Shown here piece by piece: positions 52,439 to 63,353 of a stretch of DNA of 64,000 bases. The position numbers and the translations under genes are program-made. Origin of the DNA: Tupaia tana (taxonomy: Eukaryota > Chordata > Mammalia > Scandentia > Tupaiidae); the NCBI GenBank assembly GCA_026018925.1, contig JAKSZU010000016.1, positions 56,207,075 through 56,271,074 on the forward strand, given 5' to 3'. The notes under the pieces were generated by a model, which made no database searches, was not told where the DNA came from, and saw only the letters and a list, made by a program, of their open reading frames with translations. How positions within the stretch are numbered: position 1 is the first letter of the stretch; each line of letters starts with the position of its first letter.

Positions 52439-52694
52439 ATGTGTGTTTGTTTTTTTTAGAGAGATTTTTGCTATAGGGTGCGTGTGCTCACTGGAGAGTT
52501 AGAAGGAGATAGAGAGACAGAAAATGAGAAATCACTCTCCAAGGGTGCAGTCCCTTCTCCTCTATTCTCCTCTCAGGATCTTGGGCATGCACACATATGC
52601 GCCCAGTGGGAATTTTAAGCCACCGGATCCAGTACTCAAACTGTGGTCGACTATGGGAGTCCAGTGACATAACCATTATGCTGTTTGCCATCCG
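52439..52694 (-). mobile_element. Middle-aged Tu-III-like SINE with exact target duplication
   Basis: Antisense copy flanked by exact 14 bp GAGCCATTGTATTT at 52425-52438 and 52695-52708, although the body is moderately diverged. Confidence 0.9.
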
Positions 52695-52708
52695 GAGCCA
52701 TTGTATTT

Positions 52709-53016
52709 TAATTGCCCATGGCGGTGTCTCCCATCAACCTTTATCCTCCTTTTTGGAAGTGCCATGTTTTAGTCCTGTTTATCTCCCTTACTACCTTTTG
52801 CACTATTTGGTATATTGCTCTGTCTGTAGCAATATTTAATTTACCAGATAAGTGACTGATGCAGTAGGATCAAGTAGAATTAGTAGTTTTAGTCATGACC
52901 ACGGCCCTAAATACCTGTTTGACTACATTCAAGCTACTTGACTCTCTTCCTCTCATGCCAGATTATATAAGTTGAAAGAAAGAACCACCATAGGTTAAAA
53001 CATATTTAGCACTTGG
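52709..53016. other. Non-coding, unassigned sequence
   Basis: No gene. Bases 52860-52990 have weak MIR-like words. Confidence 0.35.
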
Positions 53017-53328
53017 GGCGTAGCAGATGGTGTAGCAGTTACATTGCTGAACTCCCACATGGTCATTTGCAGTTTGAGTTTTGGATCTGGTGGCTTGAAA
53101 ATCATGCTGGGTCTGTGTGTGTGTGGTGTGGTGTGTGCGTGTGTGTGCGTGTGTGAACGTGTGTGTGTGTGTGTGTGTGTACCCAAGATCTCAGGAGGAG
53201 GATAGAAGGGAAGTGATTGTGGTGTGGCCATCTCCATTGGGGTGCTGGGCGGTGATTTCTCTTTTTCTCTCACTGTCTCTCTCTGGTGAGTGCCATAAGT
53301 CAAAAACCTCTAAGAAACTAAAAAAATG
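53017..53328 (+). mobile_element. Older copy of the main SINE with long (GT)n
   Basis: Head GGGGCGTAGCAGATGGTGTAGCAGTT, 'CTGAACTCCCACATGG', 'AGTTTGAGTTTTGG', a long GT-rich tract (53112-53180), 'CCCAAGATCTCAGGAGG', CT stretch and 'GTCAAAAACCTCTAAGAAACTAAAAAAATG' end. + strand. Confidence 0.85.
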
Positions 53329-53400
53329 ATATACCTAGCATTTATCATGTGCTAGGTACTTTGTTTAGTACTTTACTTATAGTATTATCTCATTTAATTA

Positions 53401-53938
53401 TTTTTTAAGAGAGATTTTTGCTATAGTGTGCACTAGCCGGAGAGATAGAAAGCAAGAAATCACCCCTTGGGGGTGATAGTCATGCTGCAATCCCTTCTCC
53501 ACCATTCTCTTAGGATCTCGGCCATGCAAGCACACATGCCTGGCGTGAGTTTTTTTTTTTTTTTTTTTTTTTTTCCTTTTCTTTTCTTGGAGAGGTTTTT
53601 GCTATAGGGCGCGTGCGCTCGCCAGACAGACAGAGAAAGACAGAGAGACAGAAAGTGAGAAATCACCCCCCAGAGGGGATAGCCACGCTGCAATCCCTTC
53701 TCCTCCATTCTCCTCTTGGGATCTTGGGCACGCACGCACACGCGCCCGGCATGAGTTTAAGCCACTGGGTCCGGGACTCGAACCATGGTCGACTACGTGG
53801 GAGTCCAGCGACATAGCCATTACGCTAACTGCTGGTCCCCCTGGTGTGAGTTTTAAGTCACTGGGTGAGGGACTTGAACTGCAGTCAACTATGTGGGAGT
53901 CTAGTGACATAACCATTGCACCATCTGATGGTCCCAAT
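53401..53938 (-). mobile_element. Older SINE hosting a younger SINE
   Basis: The outer copy's 3' part (53401-53553) and 5' part (53855-53937) are separated by the inner SINE. Flanks TCATTTAATT (53390 and 53939) act as its target duplication. Antisense. Confidence 0.85.
53554..53839 (-). mobile_element. Young Tu-III-like SINE inside an older SINE
   Basis: Near-consensus antisense copy with intact CpGs (GGGCGCGTGCGCTCGCC) flanked by CCTGGCGTGAGTTTT (53539-53553) and CCTGGTGTGAGTTTT (53840-53854), one mismatch in 15. Confidence 0.97.
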
Positions 53939-53960
53939 TCATTTAATTTTGAAAATTAGT

Positions 53961-54006
53961 GATTTTTATTTATTTTTAATTTGCTGTAGTTGAGTGAGTG
54001 AGCAAG

Positions 54007-54043
<37 letters not shown>

Positions 54044-54124
54044 CTAAGCTGCCAAGTCCAGGACTTGATTGTTGATTGGCCATGTGGGAGTCCAGGGCCT
54101 TAACCACTATGCTACCTGCTGACC
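53961..54124 (-). mobile_element. Short, internally deleted SINE copy
   Basis: A (GA)n tract (54010-54041) joins directly to 'GCTGCCAAGTCCAGGACTTGATTG' and the head ending GGGGTCAGCAGGTAGCATAGTGG on the minus strand. The same middle deletion as at 2283, 33945 and 61228. Confidence 0.8.
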
Positions 54125-54215
54125 CCGTCTCATTTAATTTTACAGGAACCCAATAGAATACATTTAATTTTTATATGTAAAGAAACATAAAGGGAGGTTA
54201 TCTGGTCATTTTATG

Positions 54216-57164
54216 CAGATAGTATAGCCTCTAGTTGTATATTTCCTTTGTTCATGAAATCAGTAAATCATTGTTCTAGTTATAGCATTGCACAGTCAGG
54301 ATTCCCTCAGCACCACCAGCTCTGGACCTGCAAGCTATGAGATGAAGAAGAATGAGCAGAAGACTTGGGGATGTGGGGGTGGGGACATTGAGTCTATACT
54401 TAAGAGTCAGATTCAAGTTAGTACTAAGAATCAGGAGAGTGATCAGTGCAAGGTGAAAAATATGGAAATCTGGTTGTGTTGGACATGAGTTCAAGAGAGA
54501 CTGTTGTCCTGATTAGGAAGGAGGAATCTAAAGGAGAACGAGTCCCAGAGAGGAAATATGAGGATGAGGTGAATGAAATGACTGGAGAAAACAGATTCTT
54601 GCAAGGAGGGCCTGTGTGTTAGGTAGCCTCCACTGGTGACAAGGAAGCATGGTCTGTTGGGATTAGCTAGTCTTAGGACTCCAGGTAGTATGAAGACCAT
54701 CTTCATAGACTGGACCGTGAAATGTTCAAACCCTAAAACATGTGAGTAAGAGTCTGGATACATATGTTCATTTATGCTCTTCCCTCCATTCATGCAGTGA
54801 TGCAGAACATAAAGGAAAATTTAACAAATATCTCAAGTCTCTTTGACACATAGATCAAAACATATCGATAGTGTCTTGCAACTCTGATAATTTCATTGAA
54901 CTGCATGAAGCTTAAAATTGATACATAGACATACCCCTGATTAACATTAAGTGCTGCTGTCAGTCTGACATAGCCGGATAAACCAATATTGAATAATCTA
55001 TTAAATATGTCACACTTGAACAAGGAGCGTAACTCATATTATATTATTTCAGCTGTAATTAGGTGGGAGATAAAATCACAAATAGATGAGTTTAGCGAAT
55101 ATTTCTTAGTGTGTACACAGCATCACTGAAATTTCTCTTTGTGCTCCATGGGGAGAAAGAAGTTGACTGCCTTCCAAATATTGACTGCTGTCCAGGAAGT
55201 GCGAGGTTGAGGGGTGACTTATGTAATGTTCACAGAGTGAGTTTCATTTATAAATTCAATGAGGTTAGCTGCAGTCTTCCTGAAGTTAATAGCAATGGAA
55301 ATGCACCATTCTGCTTTTAGCTGGAAATAGCTAGCTCTTCAACTTGGAGACCTAATTGTTCCTCAGGTTATGATACGTTTGCATTTATATTTCCTTCCTC
55401 TCCTGTCCTGGGAACTGGTTGCTGCCTTTATTGTCTGGGAATTAATGATGCAGACCACAGCTTGTGGGTGAGCAGGGAGGTGTATCATCAGCCCTTCAGT
55501 GTTCCTGTTTCCCAACCTACAGAGCAGACAATTATTGGGACTAAACAAGGGACATAAACCAAGGTGAAAAGATAAAGGAATTGTGTTAGGAGGATCCAAT
55601 AGCTAGGAAATGGAAATAATTCTAGTCCTTACCTCACAGGGTTTCTGTACAGGAGAAAATACATATTAAGCCCTCAGAGCAGTGCCTGTCACATACCCAG
55701 TGTTTGAGTACGTATCAGTTGCTTTCATTATTATAAGAAATCTAGTACTTGTGGTGGATGGTCAGGTTGGCGTAAATGAGAAATTCAAGAGCATAACTGG
55801 TATGGTTGTGTCTCCTTCTAGATAGTTGGTAGAGTGAAACAAACATTAAGGTTAAGGATGAGATCATTATTTTTTGAGGCTTTTAACATATCAGAGCATG
55901 TTATAAACTGTAAACTGGTTCTCATTTATTTACAAGGTAGTTTCACTTTTTTTTGATGGGTTTGGTTGGTTTGTGAAAAAATGATTTGATTAGATGATTT
56001 TGTTAATGTATCAAAGGATGTTTTTTGCACTTTTATGTTATAAATGAGGACCTTAGAATTTTGTGTGTGTCTCTGTTATCATCATTCAGCAGACATTTGG
56101 CAAATGCCTCTAATGTAGTAGGTATAAATGTGTGATTTTTTTGTAGGAATATTACGTGTTTTTGTTTGCTGAAAGTTTGTTAAACCTGTGATACTGTACT
56201 TAGCCCTCAATTCATAGAGATTTTTCAGAAAGGCAGGTAGAGGAGCCAGAATGGGAGCATTCCTGGCTGGCTGAGGGCATGTTTTGAGGTGACAGCATCT
56301 TGGCACCAATATACTTGGAGACAGTAGTTCTGACTTAAAGAAACTGGACTATTGGACAGGAGTTCATGGAGTGCAAAGTGTAGAGGAGGCTACATGAATC
56401 AGAGGCAATTGTCCTGCTACCCCTAAGTCACAGCTTTGCAGAATGCTTCATGCAAGACTTTTATGAATTCTGGAGATAGTGTGTTCTATAAAGCAAAGAT
56501 TCCCAGAGCCATATTAAAGAACAACAGAGACTGACATTTCTCTCTCCAGGCCAGTTGTTTGACTCTCATTATTTTGCATAATAACTTCCTTTTCCTCTTT
56601 CTTCTTCTTTTTTTCTTTTATTTTTTTTTTCCAGCTTATTTGCACTTAGGAGGACTTAATGGCACCACTTAAAGTTAGAGGATAAATGTAAAACCAACCT
56701 TCATAAACACCAATAGGTTGCATTAAAGAAAAGTGATTTCACATCAAACAGGGCAGGTTGCTTCTTGAAAGAACCAACAGCTAGTTGATTTTAGAGTAGA
56801 TTACAAAGGGAAATGTGACTTCACCTGCTGACCCCTCAGTCCAAGCAGCTGTGTGTTCACAGTGTTGGAGAACTGTGGGGAGAGCTAGTGAATAGCTAGT
56901 TCTGACCACTGTGCACTCATGGTTCTGGCACATTATTATGTAGCCTCCTCCACCCTTCACCCCAACCCCTTACATTAAACAAACAAACAAACAAAAAAAC
57001 CTACTGAAGAATGGAGAGATCTTTCTACACATATCCACAGGTATTTCTTGTATAATTTGCCTTTCTGTTCTGCAGCCTACTTTGAAGATCAGTTTCTCCA
57101 ATAGCATTAACAGGTACCTAAAAAGGGGAATGGTGAGAATGTGGATTTGGGGTCCAAAAGGAAA
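54216..57164. other. SINE-free non-coding region with a candidate conserved block
   Basis: No gene. Bases about 55020-55345 look repeat-free and slightly CpG-retaining (GGAGCGTAACTC, TTTAGCGAAT, AAGTGCGAGG, GTTAGCTGCAG), typical of a conserved noncoding element. Bases 55610-55720 resemble a sense MIR 3' part. The rest is unassigned. Confidence 0.35.
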
Positions 57165-57440
57165 ATTACTTGGCTTTGGGATACTTAGTCAAAAACATGT
57201 ATTAATACTGCTGGGTACTAAGGCCTATGTTGAACCCTGGATACAGAAGCGAGTGAGCATTGTTTATGGTCTCAGGGAGTTCACAGTCTAGTGTGAATGA
57301 TCTGGATTGCAATAGGTGGTTTGAGTGCAGGTAGAAATTGTGGCAGTAGAAGCGATACAAGGTAAGGTGTTAGCCAAAGATGCACTATAAGTTCTGTGTG
57401 ACAGGGGTGAGGATGTCAGGAGTTTCCTTGGTTGAGTTTG
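57165..57440 (-). repeat. Probable L2 fragment, antisense
   Basis: 'GCTGGGTACTAAGGCC', 'GGATACAGAAGCGAGTGAGCATTG', 'GGTCTCAGGGAGTTCACAGTCTAGTGTG' match antisense L2. Confidence 0.7.
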
Positions 57441-57837
57441 GAGGGCATTGTGGAGTTTGCCAAATAGACAAGAAAACAGATCACCAGGGCAGAGGAGCAG
57501 TGATCTCTTGGGAAGAGTAGGAGCTGGGAATCAAATTAAGAGAATGGGTTTTTGGTTTCTGTTCCACCTTGTTCCCTGCGTATTATATGACCTCCCTTTT
57601 TTTTTTTTTTTTAAATTGGTAAAGGAGAGAAATTTGGATCCTCTTTTTGTTTGGGTAAGAATCTGGACTGCATCCAGAAGTGTGATCTACAGAACCTGAA
57701 GTTACACAGCTAGTTAGCATCAGGCCCAGTTTCAGCTCTCATGTTCACATTAGTCCCGTGCCATTTCTGTTGTCCTATTTCTGAGTTACTGGTCTTTTTT
57801 TTTTTTCTTTTCTCTTTCCTGCTATTGCATTTATTCT
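57441..57837. other. Non-coding, unassigned sequence
   Basis: T tracts at 57597-57613 and 57795-57807. No gene. Confidence 0.4.
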
Positions 57838-57965
57838 TTCTTTCATTTGTTTAATAAATGTTTATTGAGTTGATTACAAGCAATTGTGCAGTCTGATAGA
57901 GATAGAAGATCCTTCTTGTCAGGAAACTTAAAGTCTTAAGATGGAATCACTTTGAAAATATAGGC
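57838..57965 (-). repeat. L2 3' end, antisense
   Basis: 'TTCATTTGTTTAATAAATGTTTATTGAG' and 'CCTTCTTGTCAGGAAACTTAAAGTCTTA' match antisense L2. Confidence 0.75.
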
Positions 57966-58199
57966 AGGTGTTAGATTATTATAGCCAAATTAAGAAACCA
58001 GGATTTAATGATTTACACCTCCCAACCCAGAGAGAATGCCACTGAGTTTCTGAATTTATAGCCCAAGGCCAATAATATTTTATTTCTGTGTTCTTTGCCT
58101 TTATTTATTACTGTACGGTAATGCTTTAGTGTGTTTGAGTAGATTTTTAAAAAATGCATGCATAAAGGTAGGTTTATAAGATTTGTATCAAGTGAAAGA

Positions 58200-58425
58200 G
58201 TTGAGTATGTAGGAGTGTGACCTCTGAGGACTAAATAGCCAGGTCTTGATTCCTCACTTCACTATTTATGAGCTGTGTGACCTTAGGCAATTTAGTTAAA
58301 CTCAAAGTGTGTCTTCCCATCTATGGAAAATGATGAAAATTATATCCACATAAAAATTATATGGAATAAATGAACTAATGAAACTGAAGTGTTTAGTAAG
58401 GTATCTGAACACATAGTATTAGCTA
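58200..58425 (+). repeat. MIR
   Basis: 'TAAATAGCCAGGTCTTGATTCC', 'CTATTTATGAGCTGTGTGACCTTAGGCAATTTAG' and 'TCTTCCCATCTATGGAAAATG' follow MIR closely. Confidence 0.85.
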
Positions 58426-58589
58426 TAACTAGGGAATTGCCTGATTGAGTGCCTCAGTTGCTCTGATTTCTCTGCTGATGACTTATAGTAGTATGACTAT
58501 TCCTGTATGCACGGGTGCATCATAGCTGTTGAGAGGGACATTATAAAGATACATAGTCCAAAGCCTTCCAGTTTCATTAAGCCTTGTTC

Positions 58590-59640
58590 TTGTTCCTCCT
58601 AGCTCCTTCCCTGTGAGCTAAAAACCTTGGTCATAAGATAACAAAGAAACACATGTTTCTGAAAGAAGGCAGGCCAGGCTGCCTACAACTTGGGGACTTG
58701 AGGAATGCTATGATGGTTAGTCCTTTCCTTTATGATTCCCATATATTGCTCAGCTAGGGTGTTGTAGAAACCCCCAGCAGCCAAGAAATGCCAAGAGGTA
58801 CAGACAAAAAGGGGGGAAAAAAGCTTTAAGAAAAGCCTGTTTCCCTTTAGCCAAAGGCCTGGGAAAAGGGTCGGCTAACAAGAGAAAACCTTTTTTGGCA
58901 ACACTTTCCTATTGCAACCAAACAACAAGGGGAAAACACACCCCACACACCCGTTATTGCAGCTGGAGTAAGCAGAAAGTTGATCCTCCACCCCGTTCCT
59001 TGGAAGCAGGCAGTTCATTTCAGTTTCCCTGCCAGGTGGTGTCAACAGAACTGAGCTGGGTAGTGATCTTCCATTCTCTGCCAAGTGGAACTAGTTTCTC
59101 CTCTGGGGCAGTGCCAGGGAATATCAGTGGAGTCCAGCCTTAAAACTGAACTTTGATCTCCGCCCTGCAGCAACAACAGCAACAAAGCTGTATGAGATGA
59201 TCCCCTCCTAACTCTGCTCCTTGGCAGTAAAGCTATGGGCAATCCAATCTTACATCCTTACTTGGAGGAAATGAGGCAGTGCCATTCAGTGGCTCCCTTT
59301 CAGTTGGTCCGCAGGGCCAAGTGAGGAGCTAAACTTCCACCCCACCATGCACATTAAGCAGTGTGATTCTATGCTTTACTCTCCCCACTTAAGTTTTGGT
59401 GGGCCCAGAGGGAAGCAGTCTCTGCACACCCCCACTCTCATTTCAGCTGGGATACTGCCTGCTAAGTACAGATGCCCAGCATACAGTAAAGCAAACACAA
59501 ACCAGGAAAATCATAGCATGAATAAAAACAACAAATAACAGATACTGGCACTGAGATAAATCAGATGTTGGGATTCTGATGAGAATTTTAAGGCAGTCAT
59601 CATAAAAGTGCTTCAAAAAGCCATTCTGCTTATTTTTTTA
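58590..59640 (+). repeat. Old L1 5' UTR / ORF1 start region
   Basis: The last part reads 'AACCAGGAAAATCATAGCATGAATAAAAACAAC', 'CAGATGTTGGGATTCTGATGAG', 'TTTTAAGGCAGTCATCATAAAAGTGCTTC', which matches the region before and at the start of old mammalian L1 ORF1. The GC-rich upstream sequence is consistent with an L1 5' UTR, but I am less sure of its left border. Confidence 0.6.
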
Positions 59641-59835
59641 AACCAACTGGAAAATAGAAATTTGTGCAAAAATTCATAGGCCCAACATGGGGCACTTTTG
59701 GGGGTGTTAGAACTATTGTATGTATGTGCATTTTGATAATGGCCTATACATTTATCAGACTCACCAGGCTATATACTTAGAGTGGTTACTTTTAAGTAAA
59801 TTAAACCTTAATAAAGTTGATTTACAAAAATGAAT
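59641..59835 (+). repeat. Old L1 3' end fused to the 5' part
   Basis: 'GGTGTTAGAACTATTGTATG', 'TATACATTTATCAGACTCACCAGGC', 'TATACTTAGAGTGGTTACTTTTAAG' and 'AAACCTTAATAAAGTTGATTTACAAAAA' are the sense L1 3' UTR. It follows the ORF1 start almost directly, so most of ORF1 and all of ORF2 are missing. Confidence 0.75.
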
Positions 59836-59844
59836 GGGGCCAGT

Positions 59845-59990
59845 CTTCCTCTCTAGAGATTCTACTTCAGTAGGTCTAGGATAGAGTCCAAGAATTTATT
59901 TTATTTTATTTTATTTTTTTAAATTAATACCCCAGGTGATTCTGAGGCAGCTGGTGGCTCTCGGGAACTTCTGATCTCTCCCGAGGAATT
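59845..59990. repeat. MER5A-like hAT relic
   Basis: 'GATTCTACTTCAGTAGGTCTAGGATAGAGTCCAAGAATTT', an (TTTTA)n expansion, then 'ACCCCAGGTGATTCTGAGGCAG' follow MER5A. Confidence 0.6.
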
Positions 59991-61227
59991 CAGGCTAGTT
60001 GTGAATGCTTCAAAATATAAATCTGTTAGCAATCTGTGCAAATAGAAACTTGTTCTGGTAAATTATGAATTACCAGATAAGTACTTGCAGAATAAACAGA
60101 ATACATAATTAGAAACCATTAAGTGTATTATCCCCACTTGGAAATAATTTTTTGTATTTTTTTTGTAATATTGTGAAGAATGTTACATGGCATTTTTAGA
60201 AGTTGTAACTCCTGAAACTGGCTCATAAAAAAACTGCTGCATTGTCATGTATTGTTACTTTTTCTCTCACTTAGCTACACTTTTTCTTTTTTCCCATTTC
60301 TTCTCGGAACACTGTTTTTTTTTTTTTTTTATGGTTTCATGTTTACTGGTTTGAGTCGCTCCTGCTTGGCAGTCATGGTTTCTGTCATTGCCTCCTTGGG
60401 AATGGTGCTTTCTGTCCATATCTTACTCTAGACAGAAACTAGGAAATGAGTCCCAACCCAGTCATCACAACTTTTAGGCCTCTTCTAGTGAACACGCTTT
60501 AATCTAGGTCTAGAAGGCTACCATATTGCCTTCTAGACCTGAGATGAGGAAGATCTCCTATGTTCTTAGTCTTTAACTCAGGCTGGTCTGACTGATCTAC
60601 TCAGATAAGTGTAGCAGAGTGTCTGAAGATGGATGGTTGGGAGGGATGGTGAAGTTTTCCTTGGGGATACTTTCATTCCAAGGCATGTTCATACCATTTT
60701 TCTGTAACAGAACTGGTTGAAGCTAGATTAGAGGGGTAGCTTTATCTGTCTCCTGCCTGAACTGGGTGAGCTTTCAGCATTTCTCTGGGTGTTAGAAGGA
60801 AAGCCATCCTTTAAATTTGGACCAGAGTCAAAACAAGTTATGGATGAGTGTCAAGATGTCCTTACTGATAGTTTTTCTGTTTTGCTACTGCACTCTTAGA
60901 AATACTGCTGGTTAGGTTTCTCTGCTTTTAAATAACAGATGGTTGAGATTGGACCTGAGTAGGAGTGACTATTAATGCCTCAGTATCTCTCTCTGTTTCT
61001 CAGTTTACTAGGAGATCTCCTATCTAGCCAGAGCTAGAGCTGATCTATGGGTCACTCTTGAGGTCTCTATCCTTCCTCAGTACTCAGTGTTCACAAAGCT
61101 GATCTTTGTTTCCGTTATGTGTTTTTGTATGTGTCATGGTTACCATTATCAGATGACTAATGTCAGGAAGTCAGTACAGTTGTAACTTCTAATAGTGTTA
61201 ACTTTTTAAAAAAACATTTATTTTATT
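59991..61227. other. SINE-free non-coding, unassigned sequence
   Basis: Bases 60000-60160 look like a short conserved block (repeat-free, TAAT-rich). No gene. Confidence 0.35.
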
Positions 61228-61380
61228 TGTTGCTATTATTACTATTATTTTAAAAAACTTGACCAGAGAGAGACAAAGAGAAAGAGAAAGTGAGAAAGCA
61301 AGCCATCATGTCTGAGACTCGAACTGCGATTGGCCGTGTGGGAGTCCAGCACCTGAACAACCACATCACTTGCTGGCCCC
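61228..61380 (-). mobile_element. Short, internally deleted SINE copy
   Basis: 'GACCAGAGAGAGACAAAGAG...GTGAGAAAGC' is joined directly to 'CATGTCTGAGACTCGAACTGCG' and the head ending GGGGCCAGCAAGTGATGTGG on the minus strand. The middle is deleted at the same place as in the copies at 2283, 33945 and 53961. Confidence 0.8.
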
Positions 61381-61447
61381 TTGTGTTGACTTTTCCATAA
61401 GGGAATTATTTGTGGGGGAAAAATACATGTTAAGAATTTCAGTCTGT

Positions 61448-61941
61448 TGGGCCAACAGGTGACATGACTAACCATGGTTCAAGTCCTGGACTGGAGGCTT
61501 GAAAAATTGTACTGGGCATGTGCTCATATGTCCCCAAAGTCCCAAGAGCACAATGGAGGGAAAGGTATTGTGGCATGGCCATCCCCCTTGGGGGGTGGGT
61601 GATTTCTCACTTTCCTTCTCTCTGCCTCTCTCTCTGGTTAGCGTTAGCATCCTATGGCAAAAGCATTAAAAAAATAAAAATAAAAAAAGACACCAGATTC
61701 CACATTGCTGAATTTGTGGTTTGAGTCCCAGGCCCAGTAGCTTGAAAAACATTGTGCATGTGCATATGTGCCCAAAACCCCAAGGGGAGAATGGAGGAAT
61801 AGGGACTGAAAGGTGCCTCCCTTCCCTGCTATGATTTCTTTACTCTCCCCTCCTCTCTCTTTAGGGAGTGTATGTGCCCTATGGCATAAATCTAAAAAGA
61901 ACCACAAAAACAAACAGACAAACAAAAAATAAAAAACCCAC
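61448..61941 (+). mobile_element. Dimeric SINE: two head-to-tail copies between one target duplication
   Basis: Two + strand copies (about 61448-61688 and 61689-61941) joined at the first copy's (A)nTAAAAATAAAAAAAG tail. The second copy has a shortened head (ACACCAGATTCCACATTGCTG). Only the outer flanks share TTCAGTCTG (61438-61446 and 61942-61950). Confidence 0.65.
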
Positions 61942-61950
61942 TTCAGTCTG

Positions 61951-62565
61951 CATTTGGGGAGTTACTTTTATTTGAGATTGTGTTATTTTAGTTTCTTTCT
62001 AATGAACATTTTATATGCTTTATCATTCAGATAAAATACTTGAGTTTAACTGAAGATTTTGCTTCCAGTTCTAGGTGGAAGCAAGCAGCCTTTGAGCAGT
62101 CCCTGTGAATGTTTCCCTTTTATGTAGACCATTCATTGGAAAGATGTATTTTAGAACAAACCTGATAGGCATTACTATTTTTACTGTAAAGCCTTTGAGT
62201 TTTGATGCTTAAGATGTATTTATATCATTACAGTTGCTTTGTGTTCAGTAGGTTCTCTGTAAGTATTGGAATTTGTTGCATATAAAATTATTTCCAAATG
62301 ATTTTGGTTTCTTTTGCCTTAAAAAGTAGACTTTCAGAAAACTTCCTAATTAACAGGGTGATGGCTTTTAAAACAGTCCTTGTAACACAAAGAAATGAAG
62401 AGGATCTTCGGATGGCCTGGGAAGAGCTGACCCATGTGGAGTGGGAGGGCACTGATATTTAAGCAGGTTTCTGGGAGCAGATCACTCAAGCCAGTTCATG
62501 TTTGCCTAGGCTTTCCTTCTTCTGTGTGGAGGGTTTGGATTATGGTCCTATGTGAAGTATCGCTG
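61951..62565. other. Non-coding, unassigned sequence
   Basis: No gene or clear repeat. Confidence 0.4.
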
Positions 62566-62695
62566 GATGATTAGTTAGTAAATGCTAATGAAGTATCTAC
62601 TTGTGTAAGGCATTGCACTGGCTACAAAGATACGTAGGAATAAATAGAAAATAACATTTTGTGCCTTTGCGGACCTTAGTCTCTAACTGGGAAGG
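62566..62695 (-). repeat. L2 fragment, antisense
   Basis: 'GTAAATGCTAATGAAGTATCTACTTGTGTAAGGCATTGCACTGGC' and 'TTTGTGCCTTTGCGGACCTTAGTCTCTAACTGGG' match antisense L2. Confidence 0.7.
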
Positions 62696-62784
62696 TAATA
62701 TGCAAATATCTTAAAGGTTAATTAGCAGTAATCTTTAAAGATCCTTAGATTGTCAGATGTAGTAGCTCTCAAAGGCTAGTGTGG

Positions 62785-62990
62785 GGGTTGGACAGTGGTG
62801 TAGTGGTAAAACACATTGCACTGGGAAGGTTACAGATTCATGTCTGGAGACCTCCCTGAACATATTGGCATATGTGTACTGGTGACCCAGGGCTGGCTAA
62901 AGCTGGGGGTACATCACAGTATGAAGAACTCTTTGCTTCTCTGTCTCTGTCTTGCTTGCTTATGGAAGATAAATAAACTGGGGAAAAAAA
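62785..62990 (+). mobile_element. Second tRNA-like SINE family, copy 2
   Basis: 'GGTTGGACAGTGGTGTAGTGGTAAAAC' (box A GGTGTAGTGGT), 'GGTTACAGATTCATGTCTGGAG' (box B-like), 'CATATGTGTACTGGTGACCCAGGGCTGGCTAAAGCTGGGG', CT-rich 'TCTCTGTCTCTGTCTTGC' and tail GGAAGATAAATAAACTGG. Shares order and words with the copy at 33668. Confidence 0.65.
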
Positions 62991-62994
62991 GGTT

Positions 62995-63170
62995 AATATG
63001 CCTCAGGATCACATGGGAGACTTGTTAAAATACAGATAACAGGGCTTCGTCCCTAGGTTTTTTGATTCATTTGGTCTAGGCCCCGAGAATTTGCAATTCT
63101 AGGAAATTCTCAGTTGATATTGATGCTCCTGGTCCAGAGATCACACTTGGAGAAGAACTGGTCTTATGTA
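62995..63170 (+). repeat. MER5A-like hAT relic
   Basis: 'CAGGATCACATGGGAGACTTGTTAAAATACAG', 'TTTTTTGATTCATTTGGTCTAGG', 'GAGAATTTGCAATTCTAGG', 'GATGCTCCTGGTCCAGAGATCACACTTGGAGAAG' follow MER5A. Confidence 0.8.
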
Positions 63171-63321
63171 GTGGTTCAACCGGGGCTATCCGTTAGACTC
63201 ACCCAAGGAGTTTATAAAAACCCATCCCCAGGGCCTGCAGTTGGTATGATAGTTAAAGCACTGCAATCCACATGGCCTACTGTGGTTTGAGTCTTGGACC
63301 TGGCAGCTTGGAAATCACAAC

Positions 63322-63353
<32 letters not shown>

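Larger units (their letters stand above)
53330..54215 (-). repeat. MIR, antisense, broken by three SINEs
   Basis: 'CATTTATCATGTGCTAGGTACTTTG...AGTATTATCTCATTTAATTA' is antisense MIR on the left. After the SINE stack, 'CTCATTTAATTTTACAGGAACCC' and the following stretch to about 54215 continue it. Confidence 0.75.

Noticed and set aside
53112..53180. Long GT-rich repeats as possible CRISPR-like or tandem gene arrays
   Set aside because: They are microsatellites that arose inside the SINE. No spacer-repeat structure exists and the organism is a mammal.
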